This document shows positions 34,672-44,570 of a stretch of DNA of 64,000 nucleotides, piece by piece. The translations under genes were made by a program, and so were the position numbers. The notes under the pieces are model-generated. The model worked only from the letters and a program-made list of their open reading frames with translations. It was not told the DNA's origin and made no database searches. Numbering within the stretch: position 1 is the stretch's first letter; each line of letters begins with the position of its first letter. The stretch lies in NCBI GenBank assembly GCA_036365145.1, contig JAEOAD010000032.1:1851501-1915500 (forward strand), written 5' to 3'. The stretch is from Orientallactaga sibirica. Lineage: Eukaryota; Chordata; Mammalia; Rodentia; Dipodidae.

Positions 34672-35274
34672 TTATCAATACCTTGGTTTCTCTAAGACAC
34701 TCAACTCTACCTTCCCTCCAGGCTGTGGCTGCTACATTTCATTACCCAATCGATAATCACCTGCCTCAGGTTGCTCAGGGAGCCACCGCCCCCCACCCCA
34801 GTGCTGGTCTCGATTTTTGGACCACTGCTTCCCGTCACTTTTCCTAGGATGATATCCTACCCACGTTGGGCTTTCTGAAAGCAGAGTTGACCAATACAGA
34901 GACCAATCCTGAAGGGCCAAGAGAAACTTGCCAGGGCAACGACATCACACAGTCTTCAGTTCACAGGAGAGCCAGCACTCTCTCACACTGTCCTAGGTGG
35001 CTGTGGAGAGGCCGAGCGAGCAAGTGGAAACGCCGCAGGATAGTCGAGTACTCGGAATGTAGCGCTTTTCTTTCACCAGTGAGGTGCTTGGTTGCTCTAT
35101 CCTTGACTGATTTCTAGAGCTCCTATAAAGTGACCTTAGTCTGTTTCCATGGAGGAATCTGGCTGACATGACTCCTATCCCTTAATTTTGGCAAAACAAG
35201 TAAGCTTCCACACCTAACATATCTGATGCACCTCTCTTTGGAACTGCCTACATTTTATCTTATCTTACATTTAT

Positions 35275-35429
35275 CTTTTTTTTTTTGGGGGCGTTGAGGT
35301 AGGGTCTCACTCTAGCCCAGGCTGATCTGGAATTCTCTATGTAGTCTCAGGCTGGCCTAAATTCACGGTGATCCTCCTACCTCTGCCTCCCAAGTACTGG
35401 GATTAAAGGCGTGCACCACCATGCCCGGC
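35275..35429 (-). mobile_element. B1 SINE at right edge of duplication
   Basis: Inverted B1 ('gttgaggtagggtctcactc' to 'caccatgcccggcc'), followed at once by another inverted tRNA-SINE. The '(c/t)atttatct' site is repeated before it, after it, and after the next SINE. Confidence 0.93.
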
Positions 35430-35442
35430 CTATTTATCTTCT

Positions 35443-35658
35443 TTTTTTTTAAATTTTTTAATATTTTATTTATTTATTTAAAAGAGAGGAATAGGCAGAG
35501 AGAGAGAGAATGGGCATGCCAGGCCTCCAGCTACTGCAAACGAACTCATATGCACACGTCCCCATGTGCATCTGGTTTACGGGGGTCCTGGAGAGTTGAA
35601 CCAGGATCCTCTGGTTTTGCAGGCAAATGCCTTATCCACTAAGCCATCTCTGCTGCCC
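35443..35658 (-). mobile_element. tRNA-derived SINE
   Basis: Inverted: TTTA tail, 'gccaggcctccagctactgc', 'tctggtttacgggggtcctgg', head 'ctaagccatctctgctgccc'. Flanked by '(t/c)atttatcttctt' at 35430 and about 35672. Confidence 0.92.
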
Positions 35659-35684
35659 TTCCCCCTCCCTCCATTTATCTTCTT

Positions 35685-36633
35685 ATGTGAATACTTAGTG
35701 GCCTTCTAAACTCCGCAAGGGCATAGACAGCTCCTTTCTTCATCCAGGCACAGCTCACAGCCTCTGGACAGGCACCTATTTTAGCTTGATAAATTAAACA
35801 CCATGGACAAGCACGCCCATGTGCACAGCACCACTGTCTAGCGCTGAGAGCTCTGTCATCATTTCGATGGCTGGACAATTGCAGCACAGCCTTAGACTGT
35901 GCGACACTTGCGTGTGTTCAGAGAGCCCACAATGATTTCACAGAAATTGTATATTGTTATGCTAGCAGGCTGTTTCTGGAAATTGCAGTGGACCCCGTGC
36001 ATCAGCTTGGAAGGAAAATGAGTGACAGTTCCCCATCCTGTCTGTCCCACACCCACCCCTCAGTGTAGACTGGGTATTTACTCCAGAGAGAAAGGCAGCC
36101 AGCCTTCTCCTATTGCGTGGTTGGACATTTCCAGAGAGTCTAGAAGTAGCCATGCCAGTTTCAAGAATAAAGGGGGGAGGGGCAATCAAAATCAGAACAC
36201 AAGTAAATGAAAATAATCACCATAATCACCAAATATATGAGCTTCTCCAAGTATGAAGAGTGCAAGTTGAAAGTAAAAGGTGGCAGGATGTTAATTAATC
36301 CCTATTATCTCAGATAATGTGGAAAGAAGTGGAGAAAGGGAAACACGCCTGGTTTTCATCACCACACACACAGTCCTTCTGAGGAAAGGAGCTGCCAGCC
36401 TCCCTGACGTGTCTGTTGTCCTCCTAAATGAATCTGTCAGTCGAAAGGCGCATTATTTGGACAAGGATACGCAAAGGGAAATTTTCAGAAGTTGGAGATG
36501 TTTAATAACCCATTTAAAAAGAGTACACGTGGCCTCAGTCATAAGGCAACATGGTGAAAGGAGAGGACTTAGAGGAAGTGAGAACTAAGTCTTCTTCCAG
36601 TTCCTTCTCCCTTCCTGCCCAGCCATTCCTTTA
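35685..36633. other. repeat-free block, possible conserved non-coding DNA
   Basis: About 950 bp without recognisable repeats. Contains 'ggatgttaattaatccc' and several CpGs. Open frames at 35962-36189 (minus) and 36319-36588 (plus, 89 codons) lack motifs. The regulatory idea is inference. Confidence 0.35.
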
Positions 36634-36690
36634 AATTAATTAATTAATTAATTAATTTATTTATTTATTTTGAGAGAGAAACAGGCAATT
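36634..36690 (-). repeat. (TTAA)n(TTTA)n, truncated SINE tail
   Basis: TTAA then TTTA units followed by 'tgagagagaaacaggcaa' and no SINE body; probably a 5'-truncated tRNA-SINE. Confidence 0.7.
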
Positions 36691-37000
36691 TATTCTGAAG
36701 CCAAATATGAGTGCCTGTGACCCAGGAAAACGGATTTAAGTTACCCCAAATCCTATGTTCTGATGTGTTAACTATCCTGTTTCTTTCTGTATCCTTTCAT
36801 ATTTCTCTCTTACCAACACTCTCTCCAAAAACACTTGCAATTCAGCTCCTAATTATCACCTACAGCCCTTTGAAAGTAAGAGCACCTCCAGCTATTTGAC
36901 TAATATATTTTAAGAGCCTCCCTAACTGTAGTATTGCCTTGATAGAAATTCATCTATGTGTGACTTGATAAATATCCATCACAAGCATATATTAACAAAA
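36691..37000. other. no recognised feature
   Basis: Nothing recognised. Confidence 0.45.
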
Positions 37001-37003
37001 TAT

Positions 37004-37042
<39 letters not shown>

Positions 37043-37211
37043 CAAGGAGAGAGAGAATGAATGTGCATGCCAGGGCTTCTAGACATTACGAAGGGACTCC
37101 AGACACATTCACCACTTTGTGCATCTGGCTTATGTGGGTACTGGGGAATCGATCCTGGGTCATTAGGCTTCACAGGCAAGCACCTTAACCACTAAGCCAT
37201 CTCTCCAGCAC
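37001..37211 (-). mobile_element. tRNA-derived SINE
   Basis: Inverted: (TTTA)n 37003-37041, 'gccagggcttctagacattacg', head 'ctaagccatctctccagc'. The short repeat 'aacaaaat' flanks it. Confidence 0.92.
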
Positions 37212-37260
37212 CCTGAACAAAATGTTTTAATGCCCCAAGTTTGGACTCACAGACGTCTAT

Positions 37261-37434
37261 GTTTTTTTTTTTTTTTTTTTTTTTTTTTTTGGTTTTTGCA
37301 AGGTAGGGTCTCACTCTGGTCCAGGCTGACCTGGAATTATCTATGTAGTCTCAGGGTGGCCTCGAACTCTCGGTGATCCTCCTACCTCTGCCTCCCGAGT
37401 GCTGGGATTAAAGGCGTGCGCCACCATGCCCAGC
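37261..37434 (-). mobile_element. B1 SINE, young-looking
   Basis: Inverted B1 with a ~30-nt T-run, CpGs kept ('ctcgaactctcggtgatcc', 'aaaggcgtgcgccacc'). Target-site duplication 'cagac(g/a)tctat' at 37250-37260 and 37435-37445. Confidence 0.95.
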
Positions 37435-37445
37435 CAGACATCTAT

Positions 37446-38269
37446 TTTTAAAAGGCCCTTCCAATCATTCAAACAGGTAGCCACAGATTATATCTGTTGT
37501 AATTGGTCCTACTGTGCACAGGCCAAACCGCTCATGAAGCAATGCTCAATGATTATTAATTCACTACTATTTGGCTCCAAATGTTAAGAAATATGCAAAG
37601 TTCAATTGTTAAAGTAGTCTTTGAGTTTCAATTTGATCTAGATTTATATGAGCAACTTTTATTTGGGGGAAGATTAAGCTTATTTGTTAATAATCTTGTA
37701 AGGAATACACTGGGCAGAGTGTCAAAAGGGAGAACTTTCTATTCCTCCTTCAGAAAGGGGCCTGCATGTGTCAGCTCTTGGAGCATGGAGGCTGAGCAAG
37801 CATGACAGAAAAGAGAGCACTACTGAAGGCAATGCTAACTGAAGTTACCAGAAAGAACGCTGTCTGCACTGAACATTCTACCAGGCTGATTGACTGCTTA
37901 GCACTTGGGTAACTGGAGAGGTTGCAGTGTTGCACTGATAGGCCACATCTGTGCATGACCTAACGTTCTTGGATTATGTGGTAAATCCTTTTGGAATGTA
38001 TGAATAGAACTAGATTTTCCACCAACCCAAAACTAAGCATGTCATCAGACAGCATCTGAGGCCTGTAGCAGATTCCCCTGCTTTGCTGGAACTGGCCTAC
38101 CCGTTCCCTCCATAAATGACTGGGGAAGTGTCTTGATGCTCTGTGAAATTGGAACCTTCATGAACTGTCACTATGGTGGAACATGGAATTTGGGGTAACC
38201 TAAATTTTGTGTTCTTTCATTGGCCATGCTGACTCATTTTTTGGATCCAGAATGGATATTATATTTTAA
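37446..38269. other. repeat-free block
   Basis: No repeat recognised. Frames at 37581-37805 (plus) and 37771-37956 (minus) overlap and have no motif. Confidence 0.4.
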
Positions 38270-38491
38270 GAAAAAATTTATGCATTGATTTATTTATTTG
38301 CAAAAAAGACAGAAAGAATGAAAATGAGAATTAACGGGCTTGCCAGAGCCTCTTGTCCCTGAACATGGAATTCCAGATGCATACACAACTTTGTTCATCT
38401 GGCTTTATGTGAGTTCTGGGGAATCCATCAAACTTGGGCCATGAGGCTTTGCAAGCAAGTACCTTAAACCACTGAGCCACCTCTCTAGCCC
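38270..38491 (-). mobile_element. tRNA-derived SINE, old copy
   Basis: Inverted and diverged: 'cttgccagagcctcttgtccc', 'catctggctttatgtgagttc', head 'actgagccacctctctagccc'. It is the last minus-strand tRNA-SINE in the window. Confidence 0.85.
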
Positions 38492-38622
38492 AAGAATGCA
38501 TAATCTTTTATTCCCTTGGAGATGAGTGCTGTTTTGTTATTGTTATTTTGCATTGATAGTAGCACTGTGAGCCTAGAAACTGGGCGGGACACAGTGACAC
38601 AAATAGAAGACCTCCCACTGGG

Positions 38623-38898
38623 AGGGCTGGAAAGATGGCTTAATGGTTAAGTCATTTGCCTGTGAAGCCTAAGGACCCATGTTCAACTCTCCAGATCCAC
38701 GTAAGGCAGACACACTAAGGTGAGGCAAGGGCAAGGTCACACATGCCCACTAGGTGGCACAAGTGTCTGGAGCTTGACTGCAGTGGCGAAGGCTCTGGCA
38801 CACCAATTCTCTCTCTCCTGCTCTCTGATTCTAAAATTTAGAAGAAGAAGGAGGAGGAGGAAGAGGAGGAGGAGAAGAAGAAGAAGAAGAAGAAGAAG
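38623..38898 (+). mobile_element. tRNA-derived SINE, intermediate form, (GAA/GGA)n tail
   Basis: Sense: 'gggctggaaagatggcttaatgg', then 'gcaaggtcacacatgcccactaggtggcac' (inserted segment unlike the short form), CT-rich body, and a (GAA)n(GGA)n expansion at 38839-38898. Confidence 0.9.
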
Positions 38899-39448
38899 GC
38901 GGCCCAGTAAGTAGAGTCAGGGAGGACCTGAGCTTGGGAATCTACCCCTTTCACCTATGGAGAGTTTCTAGATCCAAAGCTGAAACGTAATTTCTAGAAA
39001 CCCAGCAGTGGGAAGAAGGAAGATTTCAGAGCTGAAACCACACAATGGCAAGCTGGGACTAGAACTAAGGGTAAGGAGGACTGTATCCAGGAGACACTGA
39101 CCCTGGTCACAGTGACATAGGGCTGCTGTTACACCCAGCTGTGGCCTATGCATTTCTGGCAACTGCATTGAGGTGAAGCTCTTCCTTTGTGAAGTATCAC
39201 TGGGTGCTCACATGTTACTGACAGCTTCTTTCCTAGGGACCCAAGTCCTTCTCATTTTATCAAAGCACTAATGAGCTCTCTATTATTTCTGTCTCTATGG
39301 CGGCCATTGTTTAAAAATCATTCTCATTTTGAACACTTACAAAATTGTAAAAAAAATCCTATTTCATATTATCCTAGTAATGCATTCTCCTGAGAAGAAA
39401 AAAAAGAAAAAGGAAGCCTAGGGTGACTGAGTCACTTCCAAAGCTACA
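38899..39448. other. no recognised feature
   Basis: Nothing gene-like recognised. 'tgactgagtca' near 39424 is an AP-1-like palindrome. Confidence 0.4.
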
Positions 39449-39480
39449 CAGTCAAAAAGTAGCAAAGGTGTTTTGACTGA

Positions 39481-39642
39481 GCCGGGCATCGTGGCGCACG
39501 CCTTTAATCCCAGCACTCGGGAGGCAGAGGTAGGAGGATCACCATGAGTTCGAGGCCACCCTGAGACTACATAGTTAATTCCAGGTCAGCCTGGGCCGGA
39601 GTGAGACCCTACCTCGAAAAACCAAAAAAAAAAAAAAAAAAA
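39481..39642 (+). mobile_element. B1 SINE, young, with 5' filler
   Basis: Sense, CpG-rich B1 ('gccgggcatcgtggcgcacg') with a 20-nt A tail. The target-site repeat 'agtagcaaaggtg' is at 39458-39470 and about 39642-39654, but 10 extra bases ('ttttgactga', 39471-39480) lie between the left repeat and the B1 start. Confidence 0.95.
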
Positions 39643-39654
39643 GTAGCAAAGGTG

Positions 39655-41912
39655 GAGCTTTCACCCCACTTCCCCTGCCTCGAAGCCCTCACGGATCCCA
39701 ATTAAGCCCCCCAAGTTTTCTTGGAAGATATTTTTACCATGGATACTAATAATCAACCTACCCTAGTTACCACTTGAAAACTCTTTCAAAGGGATAGAAG
39801 ACTTGGGCCTTTTTTTTTTTTTTTTTTTTTTTTAAATCCTATGGCTTGATAGCACATTGAAATTTAAGCCCATATCTCAAAAGCTGGCTAAAAAGGAGCC
39901 AAAGGGTTGGTCTTCACCTGACCGGATAGTAACATACATGTGTCTGCCCTCCCCCCCATCAGGCTCTCCCTCTTCAACAGTTGTAAAGGTCAGAACTGTA
40001 GAACCAGGGCCCAGGCTTTGCTCAACTGCCTCCGTGAAACGGGAAGCAAAGAAATCAGGTCTCCCTCTAGTGCATTTATTAGTCTGAAAATTCACAGATG
40101 CAAAGGGAAGGAAATGACCCCACTGAGCTCCTTTTTTTTTTTTGCTCTAAAGAAGAAAGTAACCATGGGGAAATAATGTTGACACTCAGTGATTTCGACC
40201 TTCTCACACAAACTGCATTAACCAATGTGTTCCCAGACGCATGAACCCATGCCTGCATGCCTAAGCTGGCCATACTTCTCACCCACTCAGGAGTCATTGA
40301 CAAGGCCAAGTGCATGGAAGAGCAGCTGGGCTCCTTAGCATTTAGACTGAGTCCTCCACCTTCACAACCCGTCTACAACATGTGGCGCACACTAATGCCA
40401 GCTCCAGCCCCTGAGGCAAGGACATGGCCCCAGCCTGAAATTCATGTCTTCCAGTGTGAACATCAAGGTTTCTCATCAAGAATGTCCCCCAGCACTATTC
40501 CTCATGCCATCCTAACCACCAGGTGCCCTCTGCCTCCTGCAAAGCTACTCACCTTACAAGTTACTATTGACGCATGTCTTGCTCTGAGCACTCCGCCTTT
40601 CTGTGAACTTGGATTTTTGCTCAGTATGGACCCTCAGCTCTTCATGTGTGATTGTCACTATGTCCTTTTTATTTACCTCTGTGCCTGGTACACAAAGGTG
40701 AGCTATACACATGCACAGCAGGAAGAGAAGGAAAGGAAAATCATAGGAAAGAAAGGAATAGAGGAAAGAAGGAAGGGAGGAAACATCCTATAAACTAAGA
40801 ATCGGTTTTTAAATCTAAAAGTACAGAGAAGTGTATATGACAGGGAGAGATCTGCAACTGTCTTACGGGCTCAGGGAAGGGTGACTGGATGGTTCTCAGG
40901 TGAACTCATTCATTTCTCCAAGAAGCTGAGCCCTGGCTGATCCAGTGCCTCCATCATCCTTATCTATCAGAAATCCTGCCAGTCATACAAGAAATTGGGA
41001 ACTGAGGCTTGTATCTCCTCCCATGACCCCATTAGCAATGATTTAAATGAACTCTCTGTCAATATCATTTCCTCACCCTTGTCCATGCCCTTGTAGTTTC
41101 ATTGGAATAATGGGGTCAGAATTTCTACCTCTTTAAACCAGGCTGAAGACTCAATCAGATGCCATAGATCTGAAGCACCTGCTGATACCTGGAGAAGCTG
41201 TTCCCACAGCTGTAGCACCTGCAGCTCATTCTATTCCGGGATGGAATTCAACACCCTCTGCACATAATTCTCTGCTCCGAGAATTCTGTCAGGTCTTTTT
41301 GTGTCACTTGTCTCCTGCACAGTGTCCATATAGCCATGGAAATTCCCTCCTCAATGCTGATATTTAAAAATAGAATCAGGAGTAATGACAGACCCTTTTT
41401 CTTCACAACAAAATAGGCCTAGATCACACAGAGGGTTGCTGCCATGTAACCTCCCTTTCCACAGTGGTTTAGTCACTCAGCAGTATCCCTTCCAACGGCC
41501 TCACAGGTCTGAATTCAAGATAACCATTTTATATCACAGCTTATAGTCATAAAGCCTGCTTTTCCACTCACTCTACTCTCCCATGCCAGGAATAAGCAAG
41601 ACCACTCTGATCGCTTTTTGGGCAATTCACTGTGATGTCATGTGGGGAGACTGGAGAGTTCCACAACTAAGTTCCAGTCTCAGTATACTGCTAACTTACT
41701 GCTAACTACCCACCCTGATCCAAGGCTGATTAACCATTATTTAACTCAGTTTTCTCATGTACACAAAAGGAACATTAGTACTGCATAGGTGCAACTGAAA
41801 TTGCCTGACTATTATGCTAAAGAACATGTTGTAGGTGCTAGAAAAGACGTTCCTCTCCATTTTCCAAAGGTGACATAAGATCATAGAGCAATTATCACAA
41901 TAGTATGATTTT

Positions 41913-41914
<2 letters not shown>
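39655..41914. other. 2.2-kb repeat-poor stretch, no gene seen
   Basis: Only T-runs (39812-39832, 40132-40143) and a purine patch (40730-40790) stand out. A 178-codon plus frame covers 40257-40793, the longest in the window. It lacks a homology I recognise, splice signals and coding-like composition. Confidence 0.4.

Positions 41915-41948
<34 letters not shown>
41915..41948. repeat. (CA)n microsatellite
   Basis: About 16 CA units ending 'cgcgtata'. Confidence 0.97.
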
Positions 41949-42675
41949 GTATACATGTGATGTGCTCATAAAGGTCACATCACTGGCTTTTTAAAAAATG
42001 AGTCACGTTGAGCTCCTATGTATCCTCTGCCATGGATAAAAGAAATTCAAATATACTTATGACTGGGGTTAAGCCCTTCTTCCAATGTGCCCTCAAGCCC
42101 AGAATGACAGAAGATCAAGAGTTCTTTGGCACCACGAATTACTTGGCTCAACAGCCATAGAACATCCGTCTCCATAGGTTACAAGGGTGGTGAACTCTTG
42201 GCCCTTTCAAATGGATGCTTCTTGTCATCTTATCAAAAAGTCTGGCACTTTCCTGGTATGCTTCCTGGGTGTGGACCACACACACCTTCCTTCTATCAGA
42301 CTCACAAACCCTTCTCCCTTCCCCTGGCCTGCAACTCGCCTTGATTTCAGAGAAAGCATCTTCTATTTTCTTTCTTTCCCTCACAGGAATTTTGCCTCTT
42401 AAATCTTCATCATAAATATGTAAGTGTGGAGAAGATAAAATTAGAAGAAGCTTTATCTTGGAAGGCAAGAAGTTTCCAGCCTGCTGCCTTCTTCAACAGG
42501 GACACGAGGAAATTCATAATTTTAAATGAGAACCTCACAATTTCTCCTGTCACAGTAATAGTATCAAATACTGGAATAGGTAAACTTCAGCAAGCAGAAC
42601 GACAAATGACAAACCATCAACAATCAGCGAACTATAGTGCTTTAGCTGTCATAGCCTCCTTCATATAATCATCTC
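41949..42675. other. no recognised feature
   Basis: Overlapping open frames on both strands (42126-42468), none convincing. Confidence 0.4.
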
Positions 42676-43015
42676 TGTTGTAGTCAGTTTTACATTGCTG
42701 TCAGAAAACATCTGACCAAGAGCAGCTTGTGGTAGGAAAGGGTTCACTCTGACTAACAGACTCAAAGAGAAACTCCATCATGGCAGGGGGAAACTATGCC
42801 ATGAGGTGGACTTCACCTTCTGGCCAATATCAGGTAGACAATATCAGCATGACAGTGTACCAAACACCGACAAGGAGAAGCTGGCCATAATATCCATAAG
42901 CCCACTCCGAAAAATATACCACTTCCAGGAGGCTTTAATTCCCAAATTGCCTCCAGCTGGGGACCTAGCATTTAGAAAACATAAGTTTATGGGGAGTACC
43001 TGAATCAAACCACCA
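42676..43015 (-). repeat. MaLR LTR (3' LTR of minus-strand element)
   Basis: Inverted LTR: ends 'tgttgtagtcag' and 'tgaatcaaaccacca', with 'cagctggggacctagcatt' inside. Confidence 0.75.
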
Positions 43016-43160
43016 TGTTCCACTCCTGGAACCCGTCAACTGATAATCATCCATAATGTAAAATGCAATGTATTCGGTCCGACTTTAAAAGTCCCCATAC
43101 TTTTATCAGTGTTAATGATGTTCAAACATCTCTGTAGTCTAAGGTCTTTTAACTGAGACC

Positions 43161-43589
43161 ATGGCCATTCCCCCAAATCAAAATAATAATAATGATGACA
43201 CAGAATAAACATTCACATGCAAGATATGGCAATGGGCATAGCAAAGAAATATTAAATATTGAGCAAATACAAGATTTCAAACAAACAGGGCTAACATCAA
43301 ACTCTATATATAGCTCCAAGTCTGACAACTCAAATAAGTCTCCAAGTTGAAAATTCTAACCAGAGGTGAGTCTCTGGAGCTCCAATCTTCCCCTCCAGCT
43401 AGGCTACTAACAGTCCAGGAAAACTTCATCTGGGCCTGGCAGCTCTCGTTGGCAGTATCCCATGGTCCTTGAGTTTCCATTGGGTTGCCACTGCAATCCA
43501 CATTCCATCTATATGGCTCCACTGGGCCTGCATGCATGGAATCCCACAAGTCTGCTCCACACTGTGCATGGCCATTCCCCCAAATCAAA
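43161..43589. repeat. 22-bp direct repeat pair inside MaLR interior
   Basis: 'atggccattcccccaaatca' plus two more matching bases occurs at 43161-43182 and 43568-43589. Confidence 0.9.
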
Positions 43590-44224
43590 CCTGGGTTGCA
43601 AATTCAATGACCCTCTCTTTCCTGCATTTGTTATACTCCATAGTGCCAGGAGGACTACCAACTTGTTAATTCAGGGGGGAATAAAGCAGACTTGAAGAAC
43701 AGGACACTCCTTCAGCATTCAGGCCCCTTTAAAATAGTCTGTACTCTTCCTGTTGTCCCAGTGCAGACAGGTGGACCCAATCTCAATGGCTCTCATCTCT
43801 CAAACAATTGCAGCTGAATCAGCAGTAGTTTCAGTCCAAAGATTTTCTTTCTTTCTTTCTCTTTTTTTTAATCGTGCTATATCCCTCTGCTCATACCAGT
43901 CCATTTCTATGCAATGAAACCCTGCACAAGTTCTCAGGACACGGGCAAGGCAGCAAGCCTCTCACAGAAACTGCTTCCAGCCCAGTTCAGACAAAGCTCT
44001 TTCTCACCCGCTTAAGGCAAACTTCATAGTCCATAGTTCGTACTGCATTTAGGTCTTTCAACTCTGACCAGAATAGTCCATCAAGCTATACTTACAGCAC
44101 TGCAAGGCATCAATACTTCAAACTCATCCAAATTCCTCCCTCAAATCAGTCAGTTCCAATTGGCCAAATGCCATACAGTTAGGTTTATAGCATCAATGAC
44201 ACAACTTCTCAGAACCAGTTTTAC

Positions 44225-44570
44225 TGTTGCAATAAGCTTTGTGTTGCTGACTTAAAGAACCTGACCAAGAGCAGCTTAGAAGAGGAAAATATTTATTTTG
44301 GCTTACAGACTCAAGAGGAAACTCCACAATGGCAGTGGAAAACAATGGCATGAGCAGAGGGTAGACATCACTTCCTGGCCGACATCTGGTGGGCAACAGC
44401 AGCAGGAGAGTGTGCCAAACACTGGCAAGGGGAAGCTGGCTATAACAACCATAAGCTGCCCCCAACAATACACTGCATCCAGGAGGATCCATTTCCCAAA
44501 TTACTACCAGCTGGGGACCTAGCACTCAGAAGACATAGTTTGTGGGAGACACCCGAATCAAACCACAACA
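44225..44570 (-). repeat. MaLR LTR (5' LTR of minus-strand element)
   Basis: Inverted LTR bounded by 'tgttgcaataagc' and 'aaaccacaaca'. It contains the inverted polyadenylation region 'ttatt' near 44290 and 'cagctggggacctagcact'. Confidence 0.8.

Larger units (their letters stand above)
31299..35286. repeat. segmental tandem duplication, copy 2 (3988 bp)
   Basis: Head-to-tail second copy. It begins mid-B1 with only 'aggattaaagac...ctggct' left and lacks the left target-site duplications kept by copy 1, so it is the junction-bearing copy. It ends in the T-run that is the tail of the B1 at 35287. Confidence 0.97.
42676..44570 (-). mobile_element. MaLR-type LTR element with both LTRs, non-coding
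   Basis: Minus-strand element of about 1.9 kb. The 5' LTR is 44225-44570 (starts TGTTGTGGTTTGATTC when inverted) and the 3' LTR 42676-43015. The ~1.2-kb interior has no gag/pol frame, as usual for non-autonomous ERVL-MaLR elements. Its end next to the 3' LTR matches the sequence before the LTR at 62667 (inverted 'ggggacttttaaagt', 'cattttaca'). A Leu-type primer site is possible just inside the 5' LTR ('tggttctgagaag'). The two LTRs differ a lot (perhaps a quarter of positions), so the insertion is very old or the pair is composite. No clean target-site duplication is seen. Confidence 0.7.

Noticed and set aside
40257..40793. 178-codon open frame, the longest in the window
   Set aside because: No recognisable motif or family, low-complexity lysine/glutamate end read from a purine tract, and no splice or promoter signals. 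It looks like chance.
42148..42468. 106-codon minus-strand frame
   Set aside because: Open frames exist in several frames over the same bases on both strands, which points to chance.
43016..44224. Possible gag/pol remnants in the MaLR interior
   Set aside because: No frame longer than about 95 codons and no retroviral motif seen. This family is normally non-coding.
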